From positions 41,408 to 105,407 of the forward strand of contig NVXM01000029.1 in assembly GCA_002733865.1 (NCBI GenBank): a stretch of 64,000 nucleotides of DNA, written 5' to 3'. Below are positions 16,614 through 25,135 of this stretch, piece by piece (the stretch's first letter is position 1; every line of letters starts with the position of its first letter). Source of the stretch: Sphingopyxis sp. GTDB lineage: Bacteria > Pseudomonadota > Alphaproteobacteria > Sphingomonadales > Sphingomonadaceae. The translations under genes were made by a program, and so were the position numbers. The notes beneath the pieces are model-generated. The model had not been told where the DNA came from. It did not search any database and saw nothing but the letters and a program-made list of their open reading frames with translations.

Positions 16614-17572
16614 CAGGCGGCTTCGAGACCGCGCGGCAGTTTGAAGACCATATTTTCCTCGGCGGTCTTGACCTTCTCTTTGCGAATTTCGAAATGCTCC
16701 TCGAGCTTGGTCACAACCTCGCGCACCAATATTTCCGGTGCCGAGGCGCCTGCCGTCAACCCCACTTTGTTGACGCCATCTAGCCAGTCGAGGTCAATCT
16801 CGTCTGCGCGCTGGATCAACTTTGCAGCAGCGCCGCCGCGTTCGGCAACTTCGACCAGACGCAGGCTATTGGAGCTATTGGGTGCGCCGATCACCAGTAC
16901 AAGTTGGCAGGTCTCGGCGATTTTTTTGACCGCATCCTGCCGGTTCGAGGTGGCGTAGCAAATATCCTCACCCTTCGGCCCGACGATGTTCGGAAAGCGA
17001 GCCTCCAGCGCCTCGACAATCGCGTGCGTGTCATCGACCGAAAGCGTGGTCTGGGTCAGGAACGCGAGGGCGTCGGGATCCTCGGGTTGCAATGCATCAA
17101 CATCGGCCAGCGTTTCGACCAGCGTCATCTGTCCTTCTTTGACCTGACCGAAGGTGCCGATAACCTCGGGATGATTGGCATGGCCAACAAAGATGATATG
17201 TCGCCCCGCTTCGGTTTGCCGTTCTGCCTGACGATGTACTTTCGACACCAGCGGACAGGTCGCATCAAGATATTCCAGACCGCGCTCTTCCGCCTTGTGC
17301 GGTACTGCCTTGGGCACACCATGGGCGGAAAAGACGACGGGTACGCCATCCGGCACTTCGTCCAGTTCCTCGACAAAAATCGCGCCCAGTTTTTTCAACT
17401 CGTCGACGACATAGCGGTTGTGGACAATTTCGTGCCGCACATAGACCGGAGCACCATATTTTTTTATCGCTAGCTCGACGATTTTAATTGCGCGGTCGAC
17501 TCCGGCGCAAAAGCCGCGGGGCGTGGCCACAAGCAAGTCTATCTGCCGTTTCTGGGTATCGGAATGATTCAT
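16613..17572 (-). CDS. ispH: 4-hydroxy-3-methylbut-2-enyl diphosphate reductase
   Basis: The 319-residue protein (from ATG 17572) has the three cysteines that hold the iron-sulfur cluster: Cys22 in [11 protein letters not shown], Cys106 in [11 protein letters not shown] and Cys205 in [10 protein letters not shown]. It also has the substrate-binding HEIVHN and SAHGVP segments. IspH performs the last step of the MEP isoprenoid pathway, giving IPP and DMAPP. A TTG at 17578 would add two residues, but ATG 17572 has AAGG eight bases upstream and is preferred. It is the first gene of the ispH-thrB-rnhA unit. Confidence 0.96.
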   Translation of the reverse strand: MNHSDTQKRQIDLLVATPRGFCAGVDRAIKIVELAIKKYGAPVYVRHEIVHNRYVVDELKKLGAIFVEELDEVPDGVPVVFSAHGVPKAVPHKAEERGLEYLDATCPLVSKVHRQAERQTEAGRHIIFVGHANHPEVIGTFGQVKEGQMTLVETLADVDALQPEDPDALAFLTQTTLSVDDTHAIVEALEARFPNIVGPKGEDICYATSNRQDAVKKIAETCQLVLVIGAPNSSNSLRLVEVAERGGAAAKLIQRADEIDLDWLDGVNKVGLTAGASAPEILVREVVTKLEEHFEIRKEKVKTAEENMVFKLPRGLEAA

Positions 17573-17730
17573 GTGCAAGACCTTAGGGAATAACTGCGCC
17601 GGCGAAAAGCCTGTCTGTTCATCTTATGGACGGTTGCACCATATTAAAGGCCCAGATAAGGGTTGCGAAATTTTTATCGGTGCGCATGGCGCCTATGTGT
17701 GTAGTCCGTGATCAAAGACAAGGATTGAAA

Positions 17731-18390
17731 ATGATGGCGAATGGCCGGTTGAAAAATATGATTTTGGCAGGGGTCGCGATCCTGGCCGTGACCGGATGCG
17801 CCAAACAGGGCGCTATCGACGTCAGTTCCGGCGTCGGCATTTCGGTAACCCGCTCCGGCTGTCCTGCGGTGGCAGTTCCTGACTATACCGGTGATATCAC
17901 GATTTTTAACCCGGCGAACAGCACCGATTCCAGCGCTATCGACGTGGTCGCAAATATTACCAATGTACGCTCGACCTGCAATAGCGAAGGTGACCGGATT
18001 TATACCGAGGCGACATTTGATGTTTATGCCTCCCGGATGGATCCGACGGGTGCCCGTAGCGTGACAATCCCTTATTTTTCGACCGTCATTCAAGGCGGCA
18101 CCGCCGTTGTGGCGAAGCGGATCAGCAATGTGACGTTGCAATTTGCTGACGGTGCCTATCGGGCAACCGCTTCCGGCAAAGCAGGTTCTTATGTTGACGC
18201 CGCTGCTGCCCGGTTGCCGGAAGACGTGGTGGATCGCCTGACCAAGAAGCGCAAGCCCGGAGACCCGGATGCAGCGCTTGATCCATTGGCCGACCCTGCG
18301 ATCAAGGCGGCCGTCACGCGCGCGTCTTTCGAGCTTCTCATCGGTTTTCAGCTTACTCCGGCGCAGTTGCAGTATAACGCTACCCGCTAG
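17731..18390 (+). CDS. Predicted lipoprotein of unknown function
   Basis: The 219-residue protein from ATG 17731 (AAGGA six bases upstream) has a lipoprotein signal peptide with lipobox AVTGC (Cys at residue 22). The mature part is Ala/Asp/Thr-rich and predicted beta-rich up to about residue 150 (NPANSTDSSAIDVVANITNV, TIPYFSTVIQGG), then ends with helical stretches (PEDVVDRLTKKRKPGD, IKAAVTRASFELLIGFQLTP). I do not recognise a family with a known role. It lies in front of argS in the same direction and would sit in the envelope, probably the outer membrane. The frame is open from 17626, but the upstream part lacks a signal. Confidence 0.8.
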   Translation: MMANGRLKNMILAGVAILAVTGCAKQGAIDVSSGVGISVTRSGCPAVAVPDYTGDITIFNPANSTDSSAIDVVANITNVRSTCNSEGDRIYTEATFDVYASRMDPTGARSVTIPYFSTVIQGGTAVVAKRISNVTLQFADGAYRATASGKAGSYVDAAAARLPEDVVDRLTKKRKPGDPDAALDPLADPAIKAAVTRASFELLIGFQLTPAQLQYNATR

Positions 18391-18461
18391 AGTGGCCGGA
18401 TCGTAATGTAGATCTGCCTGAATCAATCGGGCCCCTTTTCCTATGACGAATTGAACCAATC

Positions 18462-20183
18462 ATGCTGTTCCATATTTTTCAGAGCCATATTGATGCGATA
18501 CTGGATGAGCTGACCGAAGCTGGCACTTTGCCGGCCGATGTGGATCGCTCAAATGTCACGGTGGAACCGCCGCGCGATCCGTCCCATGGAGACCTCGCGA
18601 CCAACGCCGCCATGGTACTGTCGAAGGCGGCTGGCATGAAACCGCGCGATCTGGCGGAAAAAATCGCGGATAAGCTGGGCGCGCTGGAGGATGTGCAAGC
18701 GGTGGAAATTGCCGGGCCCGGATTTATCAACCTGCGGGTTGCCCCATCCGTATTGCTCGGCGAATTGCTGGAAATCGACAAAATGGGCGACGCATATGGC
18801 CGGTCCGACAAGGGCGCGGGCGTGACCGTCAATATTGAATATGTGTCTGCAAACCCGACTGGCCCGATGCACATGGGCCATTGTCGCGGCGCGGTCGTCG
18901 GTGATGCGCTGGCTGACCTGCTGCAGGCAGTGGGGCACAAGGTCATCCGCGAATATTATGTCAACGATGCCGGATCGCAGGTCGATACGCTCGCTCGTTC
19001 GGCGCATCTCCGCTATCTCGAAGCGCTGGGGGAAGATATCGGGACGATCCCTGAAGGGCTGTATCCCGGCGACTATCTCAAGCCGGTCGGAGAAGCTCTG
19101 GCCGCCAAATTTGGCGATACCTACAAAGATGTCGATGAGACCGAATGGCTGCTGATCTTCCGCAAGGCGGCGGTTGCCAAGATGATGGATATGATCCGCT
19201 CGGATCTCGCCATGCTGGGGATACGGCACGATGTGTTCTCGTCTGAAGCCGAGCTGCACGAGGCGGGCAAGGCGGATGCCGCCGAAGCCGAGCTGCGGTC
19301 CCGCGATCTGGTCTATGACGGTGTGCTCGAGCAGCCCAAGGGCAAGGTAATCGAGGACTGGGAAGCGGTCGAATTGCCATTGTTCCGGTCGACCCAATTT
19401 GGGGATGATCAGGATCGGCCAATCAAGAAGTCGAATGGCCGCTGGACATATTTCGGTGGTGATCTCGCCTATCATTTTCAGAAAGCGCAGACCGCGGATG
19501 AGCTGATCGATATCTGGGGTGCCGATCACAGCGGCACGGTCAAGCGGATCAAGGCGGCGGTGGCCGCGCTGACCCAAGGCCAGACCAAATTCGACGTGAA
19601 GCTGGTGCAGATGGTGCGGCTGCTGCGCAACGGCGAGCCGGAGAAAATGTCCAAACGCTCCGGCAATTTTGTCACCATTGCGGATATGGTCGAAGAAGTC
19701 GGCAAGGACGCCGTCCGCTTCACGATGCTCACCCGCAAGGCAGATGCCCAGATGGACTTTGATTTCGCCAAGGTTATGGAAGCCTCGCGCGACAATCCGG
19801 TCTTCTACGTTCAATATGCGCATGCCCGGATCCAGTCGATGGTGCGCAAAGCCGCAGACGACGGCGTGATCGCTTCAGCGGATCATCTCGACCGTCTTGG
19901 TGAAGAGGAAATGGACCTGATCAAAATGGCCGCGCAATTCCCGCGGATCATCGAATCAGCGGCCGCTTCACGCGAACCGCACCGAGTCGCGTTCTATCTC
20001 AACGACCTCGCAGCCGCTTTTCACGGCTTTTATAATCTCGGCAATGACCGGCCTGAGAAGCGGATTATAATGGTTAACGACGTGGAAATGACATCGGCAA
20101 GGCTTTTCTTAGCCAAGAATATCGGGCAGACTATCAAAAATGGTCTCGCCCTGATGGGTGTTGAGGCCGCTGAATCGATGTGA
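18462..20183 (+). CDS. argS: Arginyl-tRNA synthetase
   Basis: The 573-residue class I synthetase has the N-terminal Add-1 domain, the HIGH-type motif in [10 protein letters not shown] (residues 131-140), the KMSKR-type loop [10 protein letters not shown] near residue 395 and the C-terminal DALR anticodon-binding domain ([20 protein letters not shown]). It charges tRNA-Arg; free tRNA is required for amino acid activation in this enzyme. The length is normal. No ribosome binding site stands out before ATG 18462. A SPOR-domain gene follows after 28 bases. Confidence 0.97.
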   Translation: MLFHIFQSHIDAILDELTEAGTLPADVDRSNVTVEPPRDPSHGDLATNAAMVLSKAAGMKPRDLAEKIADKLGALEDVQAVEIAGPGFINLRVAPSVLLGELLEIDKMGDAYGRSDKGAGVTVNIEYVSANPTGPMHMGHCRGAVVGDALADLLQAVGHKVIREYYVNDAGSQVDTLARSAHLRYLEALGEDIGTIPEGLYPGDYLKPVGEALAAKFGDTYKDVDETEWLLIFRKAAVAKMMDMIRSDLAMLGIRHDVFSSEAELHEAGKADAAEAELRSRDLVYDGVLEQPKGKVIEDWEAVELPLFRSTQFGDDQDRPIKKSNGRWTYFGGDLAYHFQKAQTADELIDIWGADHSGTVKRIKAAVAALTQGQTKFDVKLVQMVRLLRNGEPEKMSKRSGNFVTIADMVEEVGKDAVRFTMLTRKADAQMDFDFAKVMEASRDNPVFYVQYAHARIQSMVRKAADDGVIASADHLDRLGEEEMDLIKMAAQFPRIIESAAASREPHRVAFYLNDLAAAFHGFYNLGNDRPEKRIIMVNDVEMTSARLFLAKNIGQTIKNGLALMGVEAAESM

Positions 20184-20211
20184 TCGGCCCTTTTGGCTAA
20201 CGGAGCTTATA

Positions 20212-20850
20212 ATGTCAGATACCACCCGTGATAGTCTTGATCTGGACGAAGAAGAACGTCTGCCCTGGCTGGAATCCGCAGAGGATTATGACGAGGACGG
20301 AGAATATTCGCCGATCCGCGTAGCGTTGTTCGTGGGTGCGGGCTTGCTGCTGCTGGCGGCAATCGTTGGCGGTATTTACTGGCTGCAGAACCGGGACGGC
20401 GCCGGCCTCGATGGCAGCGGTGAGCTGATTGCCGCTCAGGAAGGCGACTACAAGGTCCGGCCCGACGATCCACAGGCGAGACAATTTGAAGGCGAGGGCG
20501 ACGCCAGTTTCGCTGCCAGCGAAGGCCAGGAGACTCCGGCACAGCTGGGTACGCCGGAAAAAACCGAGGCACCTATTCGCAGGCCGGACGACGAGCCAGC
20601 GGCAGACGCCGCCGGGAGCGCGCTGATCCAGCTGGGAGCCTTCAGTTCCGCCGGTCTCGCTGACAGCAGCTGGTCCGGCTATGCGCGGCGTTTTGAATCG
20701 ATCGGTTCGCTGCCGAAAAAGATCATCCCCGGCAATCTCGACGGTGGCACGATTTACCGTTTGAATGCGGTCGCACCCAGTCGTGAAGCGGCGCAGGATA
20801 TCTGCAACAGCCTCAAGGCGGCGGGTGAAAGCTGCCTCGTCGTTCGCTAG
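20212..20850 (+). CDS. SPOR-domain membrane protein
   Basis: The 212-residue protein has a cytoplasmic acidic N-terminus (SLDLDEEERLPWLESAEDYDED), one membrane helix (about residues 38-60), a proline/glutamate-rich periplasmic linker, and a C-terminal SPOR domain (about 135-212: LIQLGAFSSAGLADSSWSGY to SCLVVR). SPOR domains bind glycan strands lacking stem peptides and target proteins to division sites. GGAG lies seven bases before ATG 20212. Its place next to nagZ and argS is usual for sphingomonads and suggests a role in cell-wall remodelling at the septum. Confidence 0.9.
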   Translation: MSDTTRDSLDLDEEERLPWLESAEDYDEDGEYSPIRVALFVGAGLLLLAAIVGGIYWLQNRDGAGLDGSGELIAAQEGDYKVRPDDPQARQFEGEGDASFAASEGQETPAQLGTPEKTEAPIRRPDDEPAADAAGSALIQLGAFSSAGLADSSWSGYARRFESIGSLPKKIIPGNLDGGTIYRLNAVAPSREAAQDICNSLKAAGESCLVVR

Positions 20851-20956
20851 TTCGGGGGCAATAGGTGGTTGAAGCGCTGTGGATAAGGGCGCTTTCGCCT
20901 TTACCCGGCTTCGAATCGGCGCAAGTATAAGATATGTTGCGTGAGAAAAGTTCATC

Positions 20957-21991
20957 ATGGCCATGACACCGGCAGTTTTTGGCATTTCGGGTCTGGGTCT
21001 GACCGCGGATGAACGGGCGTTTTTTCGCGACTGCGATCCCGCCGGCTATATCATCTTCGGCCGCAATATCGAAAGCAAGGCACAGCTCCGGGCGTTGACC
21101 GACGACCTTCGGACCGTCCATGGTCGCGCTGATCTGGCCATTCTGATCGATCAGGAAGGCGGCAGGGTCGCGCGGATGCGAGAGCCAATCTGGCCCAAAT
21201 TCCCCGCTGGCGAGATATTCGACAAATTATATGATGTTGCGCCTGCCACGGCGATTGAAGCGGCACGGCTCAACGCGCAAGCGATTGCCGTCAGTCTCAG
21301 CGAAGTGGGGATCACCGTAGATTGCCTGCCGCTGCTCGATGTGCGTCAGCCGGATGCCGATAATGTTATCGGTGACCGCGCCCTGGGCAGCGAACCATTG
21401 CGGGTTGCGGCGCTGGGCCGGTCGATCCTCGATGGTTTGCAGCGGGGCGGGGTGGTCGGCGTGGTCAAGCATCTGCCGGGCCATGGACGCACCAGCGTGG
21501 ATACTCACAAGGCTTTGCCGACCGTGACCGCCAGCGATGAAGAGCTGGAACTGGATCTGGCCCCGTTCAAGACGCTGAATCAGGCGCCTATGGCCATGAC
21601 CGGCCATTTGCTGTTCACCGCCTGGGATGCCGAGACGCCATCGACCCTGTCGAAAACCGTCGTGCAGGACATCATCCGCGAACGGATCGGTTTTGACGGC
21701 CTATTGTTCACCGATGATCTCGACATGGAAGCTTTGTCCGGAACCGTACCGGAGCGGGCCGAGCGGGCACAGGCGGCGGGCTGTGATATCGCGCTTAATT
21801 GCTGGGCCAAGATGGACGATATGGTTGGCATCGCCGAGCGGCTCACGCCAATGTCGGAAAAGACGCAGCAGCGACTGGATCGAGCGATGGCCACGATTGC
21901 GGGTACGAAAGATATCCACGATCTGGACGCCGGTGATGCGCTGGCCGGCCTGCTCGCCCGGCGCGACGGACTGCTGGCGGCGGTGGCGTGA
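20957..21991 (+). CDS. nagZ: Beta-N-acetylhexosaminidase, glycoside hydrolase family 3
   Basis: The 344-residue single-domain GH3 enzyme shows LIDQEGGRVARM near residue 63, KHLPGHGRTSVDTHKALP with the catalytic histidine near residue 176 and LLFTDDLDMEAL with the nucleophile aspartate near residue 252. NagZ acts in the cytoplasm on GlcNAc-anhydroMurNAc peptides from wall recycling. No signal peptide is present, as expected. Its stop overlaps the GTG start of scpA by 4 bases. Confidence 0.95.
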   Translation: MAMTPAVFGISGLGLTADERAFFRDCDPAGYIIFGRNIESKAQLRALTDDLRTVHGRADLAILIDQEGGRVARMREPIWPKFPAGEIFDKLYDVAPATAIEAARLNAQAIAVSLSEVGITVDCLPLLDVRQPDADNVIGDRALGSEPLRVAALGRSILDGLQRGGVVGVVKHLPGHGRTSVDTHKALPTVTASDEELELDLAPFKTLNQAPMAMTGHLLFTAWDAETPSTLSKTVVQDIIRERIGFDGLLFTDDLDMEALSGTVPERAERAQAAGCDIALNCWAKMDDMVGIAERLTPMSEKTQQRLDRAMATIAGTKDIHDLDAGDALAGLLARRDGLLAAVA

Positions 21992-22779
21992 CCACAGAGC
22001 CCGACAATCAGGGCTTCTTTTTCCCGGCAGACCCGGCTGTCTCCGATGACGACTCGCTAACGCTTCATATCGACGGTTGGGAGGGGCCACTCGATCTGCT
22101 GCTCGCTTTGGCGCGCAACCAGAAGGTTGATTTGCGCGAAATTTCGATCCTCGAACTGGTTCAGGAATATCTCAAATATATCGCCGGCGCCCAGACGCTC
22201 AAGCTCGAGCTGGCGGCGGATTATCTGGTGATGGCGGCCTGGTTGACCTATTTGAAATCCGGCTTGCTGCTGCCCAAGGATCCGGAGATTGATCCTTCGC
22301 CTGAGGAACTGGCTTTGCGCCTGCAAATGCGGCTGGAACGGCTCAACGCGATGCGGGAATCGGGCGCGCGCCTGCTCAACAGGGACCGGATCGGCCGCGA
22401 CGTGTTCATGCGTGGCGCACCGGAAGGCTTGCGCGTGGTCAAGGAACGGCAGTGGCAGGCGGAATATTATGATCTGATCGCCGCGTACTCGCGGGTCAAA
22501 GTGCGCGGGGCACCGGCGGTCCATATCGTCCGCCAGCGGATGGTAATGACCCTTGAGGATGCGATAGCGCGGGTGTCGCTGATGCTGGGCGAGGCGATTG
22601 ACTGGATTGATATCCGCCACTTCCTGCCCCCCGGAGCGCCGCCGGAATTGCGCAAATCGGCGCTTGCATCCAGCTTTCTCGCGACACTGGAACTGGCCCG
22701 CCAGGGCAAATTGAAATTGCAGCAGGACGGCAGCTTTGCCCCGCTCAGGATAAAGGCGACGATCGATGGAAGAGCATGA
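21988..22779 (+). CDS. scpA: Segregation and condensation protein A
   Basis: The 263-residue kleisin starts at GTG 21988. It contains WEGPLDLLLALARNQKVDLREISIL (residues about 30-55), the family's SMC-head-binding helical region, then AADYLVMAAWLTYLKSGLLLP, and a C-terminal winged-helix part ending FAPLRIKA. ScpA bridges the SMC heads in the condensin complex with ScpB. The gene is coupled to nagZ upstream and overlaps scpB by 14 bases. Confidence 0.95.
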   Translation: MTTEPDNQGFFFPADPAVSDDDSLTLHIDGWEGPLDLLLALARNQKVDLREISILELVQEYLKYIAGAQTLKLELAADYLVMAAWLTYLKSGLLLPKDPEIDPSPEELALRLQMRLERLNAMRESGARLLNRDRIGRDVFMRGAPEGLRVVKERQWQAEYYDLIAAYSRVKVRGAPAVHIVRQRMVMTLEDAIARVSLMLGEAIDWIDIRHFLPPGAPPELRKSALASSFLATLELARQGKLKLQQDGSFAPLRIKATIDGRA

Positions 22780-23473
22780 CACGGAAGACGGCAGCTTGAT
22801 CGATATGGCAGTCGAAGACATCGATATCGGCAAACGAGCCGTCGAAGCGACGCTGTTCGCATCGGAAAAGCCGATGACGATCGCCGATATTAAGGCCTAT
22901 GTCGGAGATGAGCTGGATATTCGCCAGATTTTAGCCGATCTGCAGCAGGATTTTCAGCATCGCGGGATCGTCCTGATGAAAACCGGCGACCGCTGGCATT
23001 TTCAGACGGCACAGGACCTTTCCCATTTGTTGCGGAGAGAGCGGGCCGAACTGCGCAAGCTCAGCCGCGCCGGGATGGAGACTCTGGCCATTATCGCCTA
23101 TCATGAACCGGTCAGTCGCGCGGAAATCGAAGCCATTCGCGGCGTTCAGGTCGCCAAAGGAACCCTGGATGTTTTGATGGAAGCCGGATGGGTGCGTCCG
23201 GCCGGTCGGCGCGAAGTGCCGGGCAGACCGCTGATTTACGCAACCACCGCCGAATTTCTGACCCATTTTGGCCTGCACAGTCGCCGGGATCTGCCTGGTA
23301 TCGAGGAGCTGAGAGCGGCAGGATTGCTCGATCCGGTCGACCTCGCGCTTGAGCAGATGGAAGCAGAAGCCGAAGCTGAAACGGATGCCGAGGACAGGGC
23401 GCAAGTGTCCGCGGAGCAAGAGTTTGCAGATGATGATGGTGTTTTGCTGGAAAACGGTAGTGAAAGCGCCTAA
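22766..23473 (+). CDS. scpB: Segregation and condensation protein B
   Basis: The 235-residue protein has two winged-helix domains: AVEATLFASEKPMTIADIKAYV and GMETLAIIAYHEPVSRAEIEAIRG with FLTHFGLHSRRDLP. It binds ScpA as a dimer in the SMC condensin. The last 50 residues form an acidic, alanine/glutamate-rich tail (MEAEAEAETDAEDRA) that is probably disordered. The start inside scpA gives a 14-base overlap. Confidence 0.94.
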   Translation: MEEHDTEDGSLIDMAVEDIDIGKRAVEATLFASEKPMTIADIKAYVGDELDIRQILADLQQDFQHRGIVLMKTGDRWHFQTAQDLSHLLRRERAELRKLSRAGMETLAIIAYHEPVSRAEIEAIRGVQVAKGTLDVLMEAGWVRPAGRREVPGRPLIYATTAEFLTHFGLHSRRDLPGIEELRAAGLLDPVDLALEQMEAEAEAETDAEDRAQVSAEQEFADDDGVLLENGSESA

Positions 23474-23498
23474 ATAGGGCGGACAAGGAGAATATCGC

Positions 23499-23729
23499 AT
23501 GCAACCGAGTATTTGGCAGATTCTAATAGTAGCAGCGCTGGTCCTGATTCTGTTTGGTCGCGGTCGGATTTCCGAAATGATGGGCGATGTCGGAAAGGGC
23601 ATTCGCTCTTTCAAACAAGGCATTACCGAGGAAGAAGCGAGTGCTTCGAAACCGGCCCCGCAAATTGACAGCAAGAGCGCTGATACGCCAACCGAAACCA
23701 GCAAGACCGCTGACAAGACGGCTGGTTGA
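23499..23729 (+). CDS. tatA: Sec-independent translocase protein TatA
   Basis: The 76-residue protein has a single N-terminal helix ([20 protein letters not shown]), the family FGRGRI hinge and an amphipathic helix ([19 protein letters not shown]). A charged, threonine/lysine-rich tail follows. TatA oligomers form the channel for folded proteins. AAGGAG lies nine bases before the ATG. It is the first of tatABC. Confidence 0.95.
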   Translation: MQPSIWQILIVAALVLILFGRGRISEMMGDVGKGIRSFKQGITEEEASASKPAPQIDSKSADTPTETSKTADKTAG

Positions 23730-23764
23730 TCAGGCCGGCCTTTGGACTGAGGCCCACATAATAT

Positions 23765-24133
23765 ATGTTTGACCTTTCGATATCCGAGATCGCGATTATC
23801 GCGATCGTTGCGACTGTTGTAATTGGCCCCGCAGAACTGCCGCGGGCGCTGGCGACGGCAGGCAGGTGGATGGCCAAGGCGCGCGGCGTGATGGCCAATT
23901 TCCGGACCGGGCTTGATGCGATGGTTCGCGAAGCGGAGCTTCAGGAAATGGAAAAGAAATGGGCGGCTGAGAACGAGCGGATCATGCGTGAGCATCCGGC
24001 CATTCCGGGCGATAGCGCAGTCCAGGAACCACAGATGGAGCCTCTGGACGGCCCGCCGGTCGCGGAGACCGGGCCTTCACAGTCAACAGATGATCGGCCA
24101 TCGCCGCCACCGGCTGACGACGTCAAGCCATGA
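23765..24133 (+). CDS. tatB: Sec-independent translocase protein TatB
   Basis: The 122-residue protein starts with MFDLSISEIAIIAIVATVVI and the conserved GPAELPRALATAGRW, then an amphipathic helix (MANFRTGLDAMVREAELQEMEKKW) and a proline-rich tail. TatB binds twin-arginine signal peptides with TatC. It overlaps tatC by 4 bases. Confidence 0.95.
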   Translation: MFDLSISEIAIIAIVATVVIGPAELPRALATAGRWMAKARGVMANFRTGLDAMVREAELQEMEKKWAAENERIMREHPAIPGDSAVQEPQMEPLDGPPVAETGPSQSTDDRPSPPPADDVKP

Positions 24134-24906
24134 ACGACCCGAGCAAGCCGGACATTGACGAGAGCAAGGCCCCGCTGATCGAGCATCTTATCGAGCTGCG
24201 GCAGCGGCTGTTGTGGTCGGTAGCAGCGCTGACTGTGGCCTTTTTGATCAGCATATTTTTCGCCGACGAGATTTTTGGCATTCTGGTCCAGCCATTAACC
24301 GATGCCTTTCCTGCCGGTCAGGGCAAATTGATCTATACGAAGCTCTACGAAGCGTTTTTTGTGGAGATCAAGGTGGCGATGTTCGCGGCCTTTTTCCTGG
24401 CCTTTCCGATCATCTCCAACCAGCTCTGGGCTTTTGTTGCGCCGGGTCTATATGCCAATGAAAAGAAGGCATTTCTGCCGTTCCTGATCGCGACCCCGCT
24501 GCTGTTCATTGCTGGCGCATCGCTTGCCTATTTTATCGTGATGCCGACCGCATTCAAATTTTTCCTGGGGTTTGAAGGCCCGGTCGGCGGGTTGCAGCAG
24601 GAAGCTCTGCCAGCGATGGGGGACTATCTGTCACTGGTGATGCAGTTCATTCTGGCGTTTGGCGTATGTTTCCAGTTGCCGGTACTGCTGCTGCTGCTCA
24701 ACAGGGCAGGGATCGTGACCCGCCAGCAATTGAAGAGTGTCCGCCGTTACATGATTGTCGGAGCGTTTGCGCTGGCGGCAATTCTCACGCCACCGGACGT
24801 GGTGTCGCAGCTGATGCTCGGGATACCCTTGATCCTGCTCTACGAGGTTTCGTTGCTGATCATGTGGTTCAGCGATCGCAAGAAGAGCAAGATCGTCCCG
24901 TCATAG
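24130..24906 (+). CDS. tatC: Sec-independent translocase protein TatC
   Basis: The 258-residue membrane protein has the expected six helices and TatC signatures: APLIEHLIELRQRLLWSV near the N-terminus, the first periplasmic region with QPLTDAFPAGQGKLIYTKLY, and AFLPFLIATPLLFIAGASLAY. TatC is the receptor for twin-arginine precursors. A weak inverted repeat (24936-24942 with 24978-24984) follows and may serve the convergent transcripts. The serS gene that often follows in alphaproteobacteria is not here. Confidence 0.96.
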   Translation: MNDPSKPDIDESKAPLIEHLIELRQRLLWSVAALTVAFLISIFFADEIFGILVQPLTDAFPAGQGKLIYTKLYEAFFVEIKVAMFAAFFLAFPIISNQLWAFVAPGLYANEKKAFLPFLIATPLLFIAGASLAYFIVMPTAFKFFLGFEGPVGGLQQEALPAMGDYLSLVMQFILAFGVCFQLPVLLLLLNRAGIVTRQQLKSVRRYMIVGAFALAAILTPPDVVSQLMLGIPLILLYEVSLLIMWFSDRKKSKIVPS

Positions 24907-24998
24907 GGATCGGCTTGCTGGGGCCAGCATATAGTGAGCCCGCCAAATCACGGCTGTAGAACAGAAGCGGGATTCGACGGGCTCAAGTCTGATGATTG

Positions 24999-25124
24999 TC
25001 AGTCAATCGCATCCTGGCCAGCCTGGCCTACGGATTCGATGTCACGTCCAGCGCCTTTTACGGTGGCACAGGCGCTCAGCACGAGCATGGAAGAGATCAA
25101 GATTGCTGCGGTAATTTTCTGCAT
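24999..25124 (-). CDS. Entericidin-like small lipoprotein
   Basis: The minus strand encodes 41 residues from ATG 25124 to TGA 24999. The start is MQKITAAILISSMLVLSACA, a lipoprotein signal with lipobox LSAC (Cys19). The mature peptide is ATVKGAGRDIESVGQAGQDA followed by ID. This matches the entericidin A/B pattern (N-terminal lipobox, then xTvkGaGrDiesvGqa). AGGA lies nine bases upstream and overlaps the stop codon of the receptor gene 12 bases before, so the two are probably co-transcribed. Entericidins are small outer-membrane-linked lipoproteins, first described as a toxin/antidote pair; here only one is present, and its function is unknown. A plus-strand frame at 24934-25146 covers the same DNA but lacks support. 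Confidence 0.85.
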   Translation of the reverse strand: MQKITAAILISSMLVLSACATVKGAGRDIESVGQAGQDAID

Positions 25125-25135
25125 TTCAAAATATC

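Noticed and set aside
17573..17578. TTG start for ispH at 17578
   Set aside because: The ATG at 17572 has a better-placed AAGG and matches the family start.
18549..19823. A 424-codon minus-strand frame inside argS
   Set aside because: It lies opposite argS with its HMGH and KMSKR motifs; it is a codon-bias shadow.
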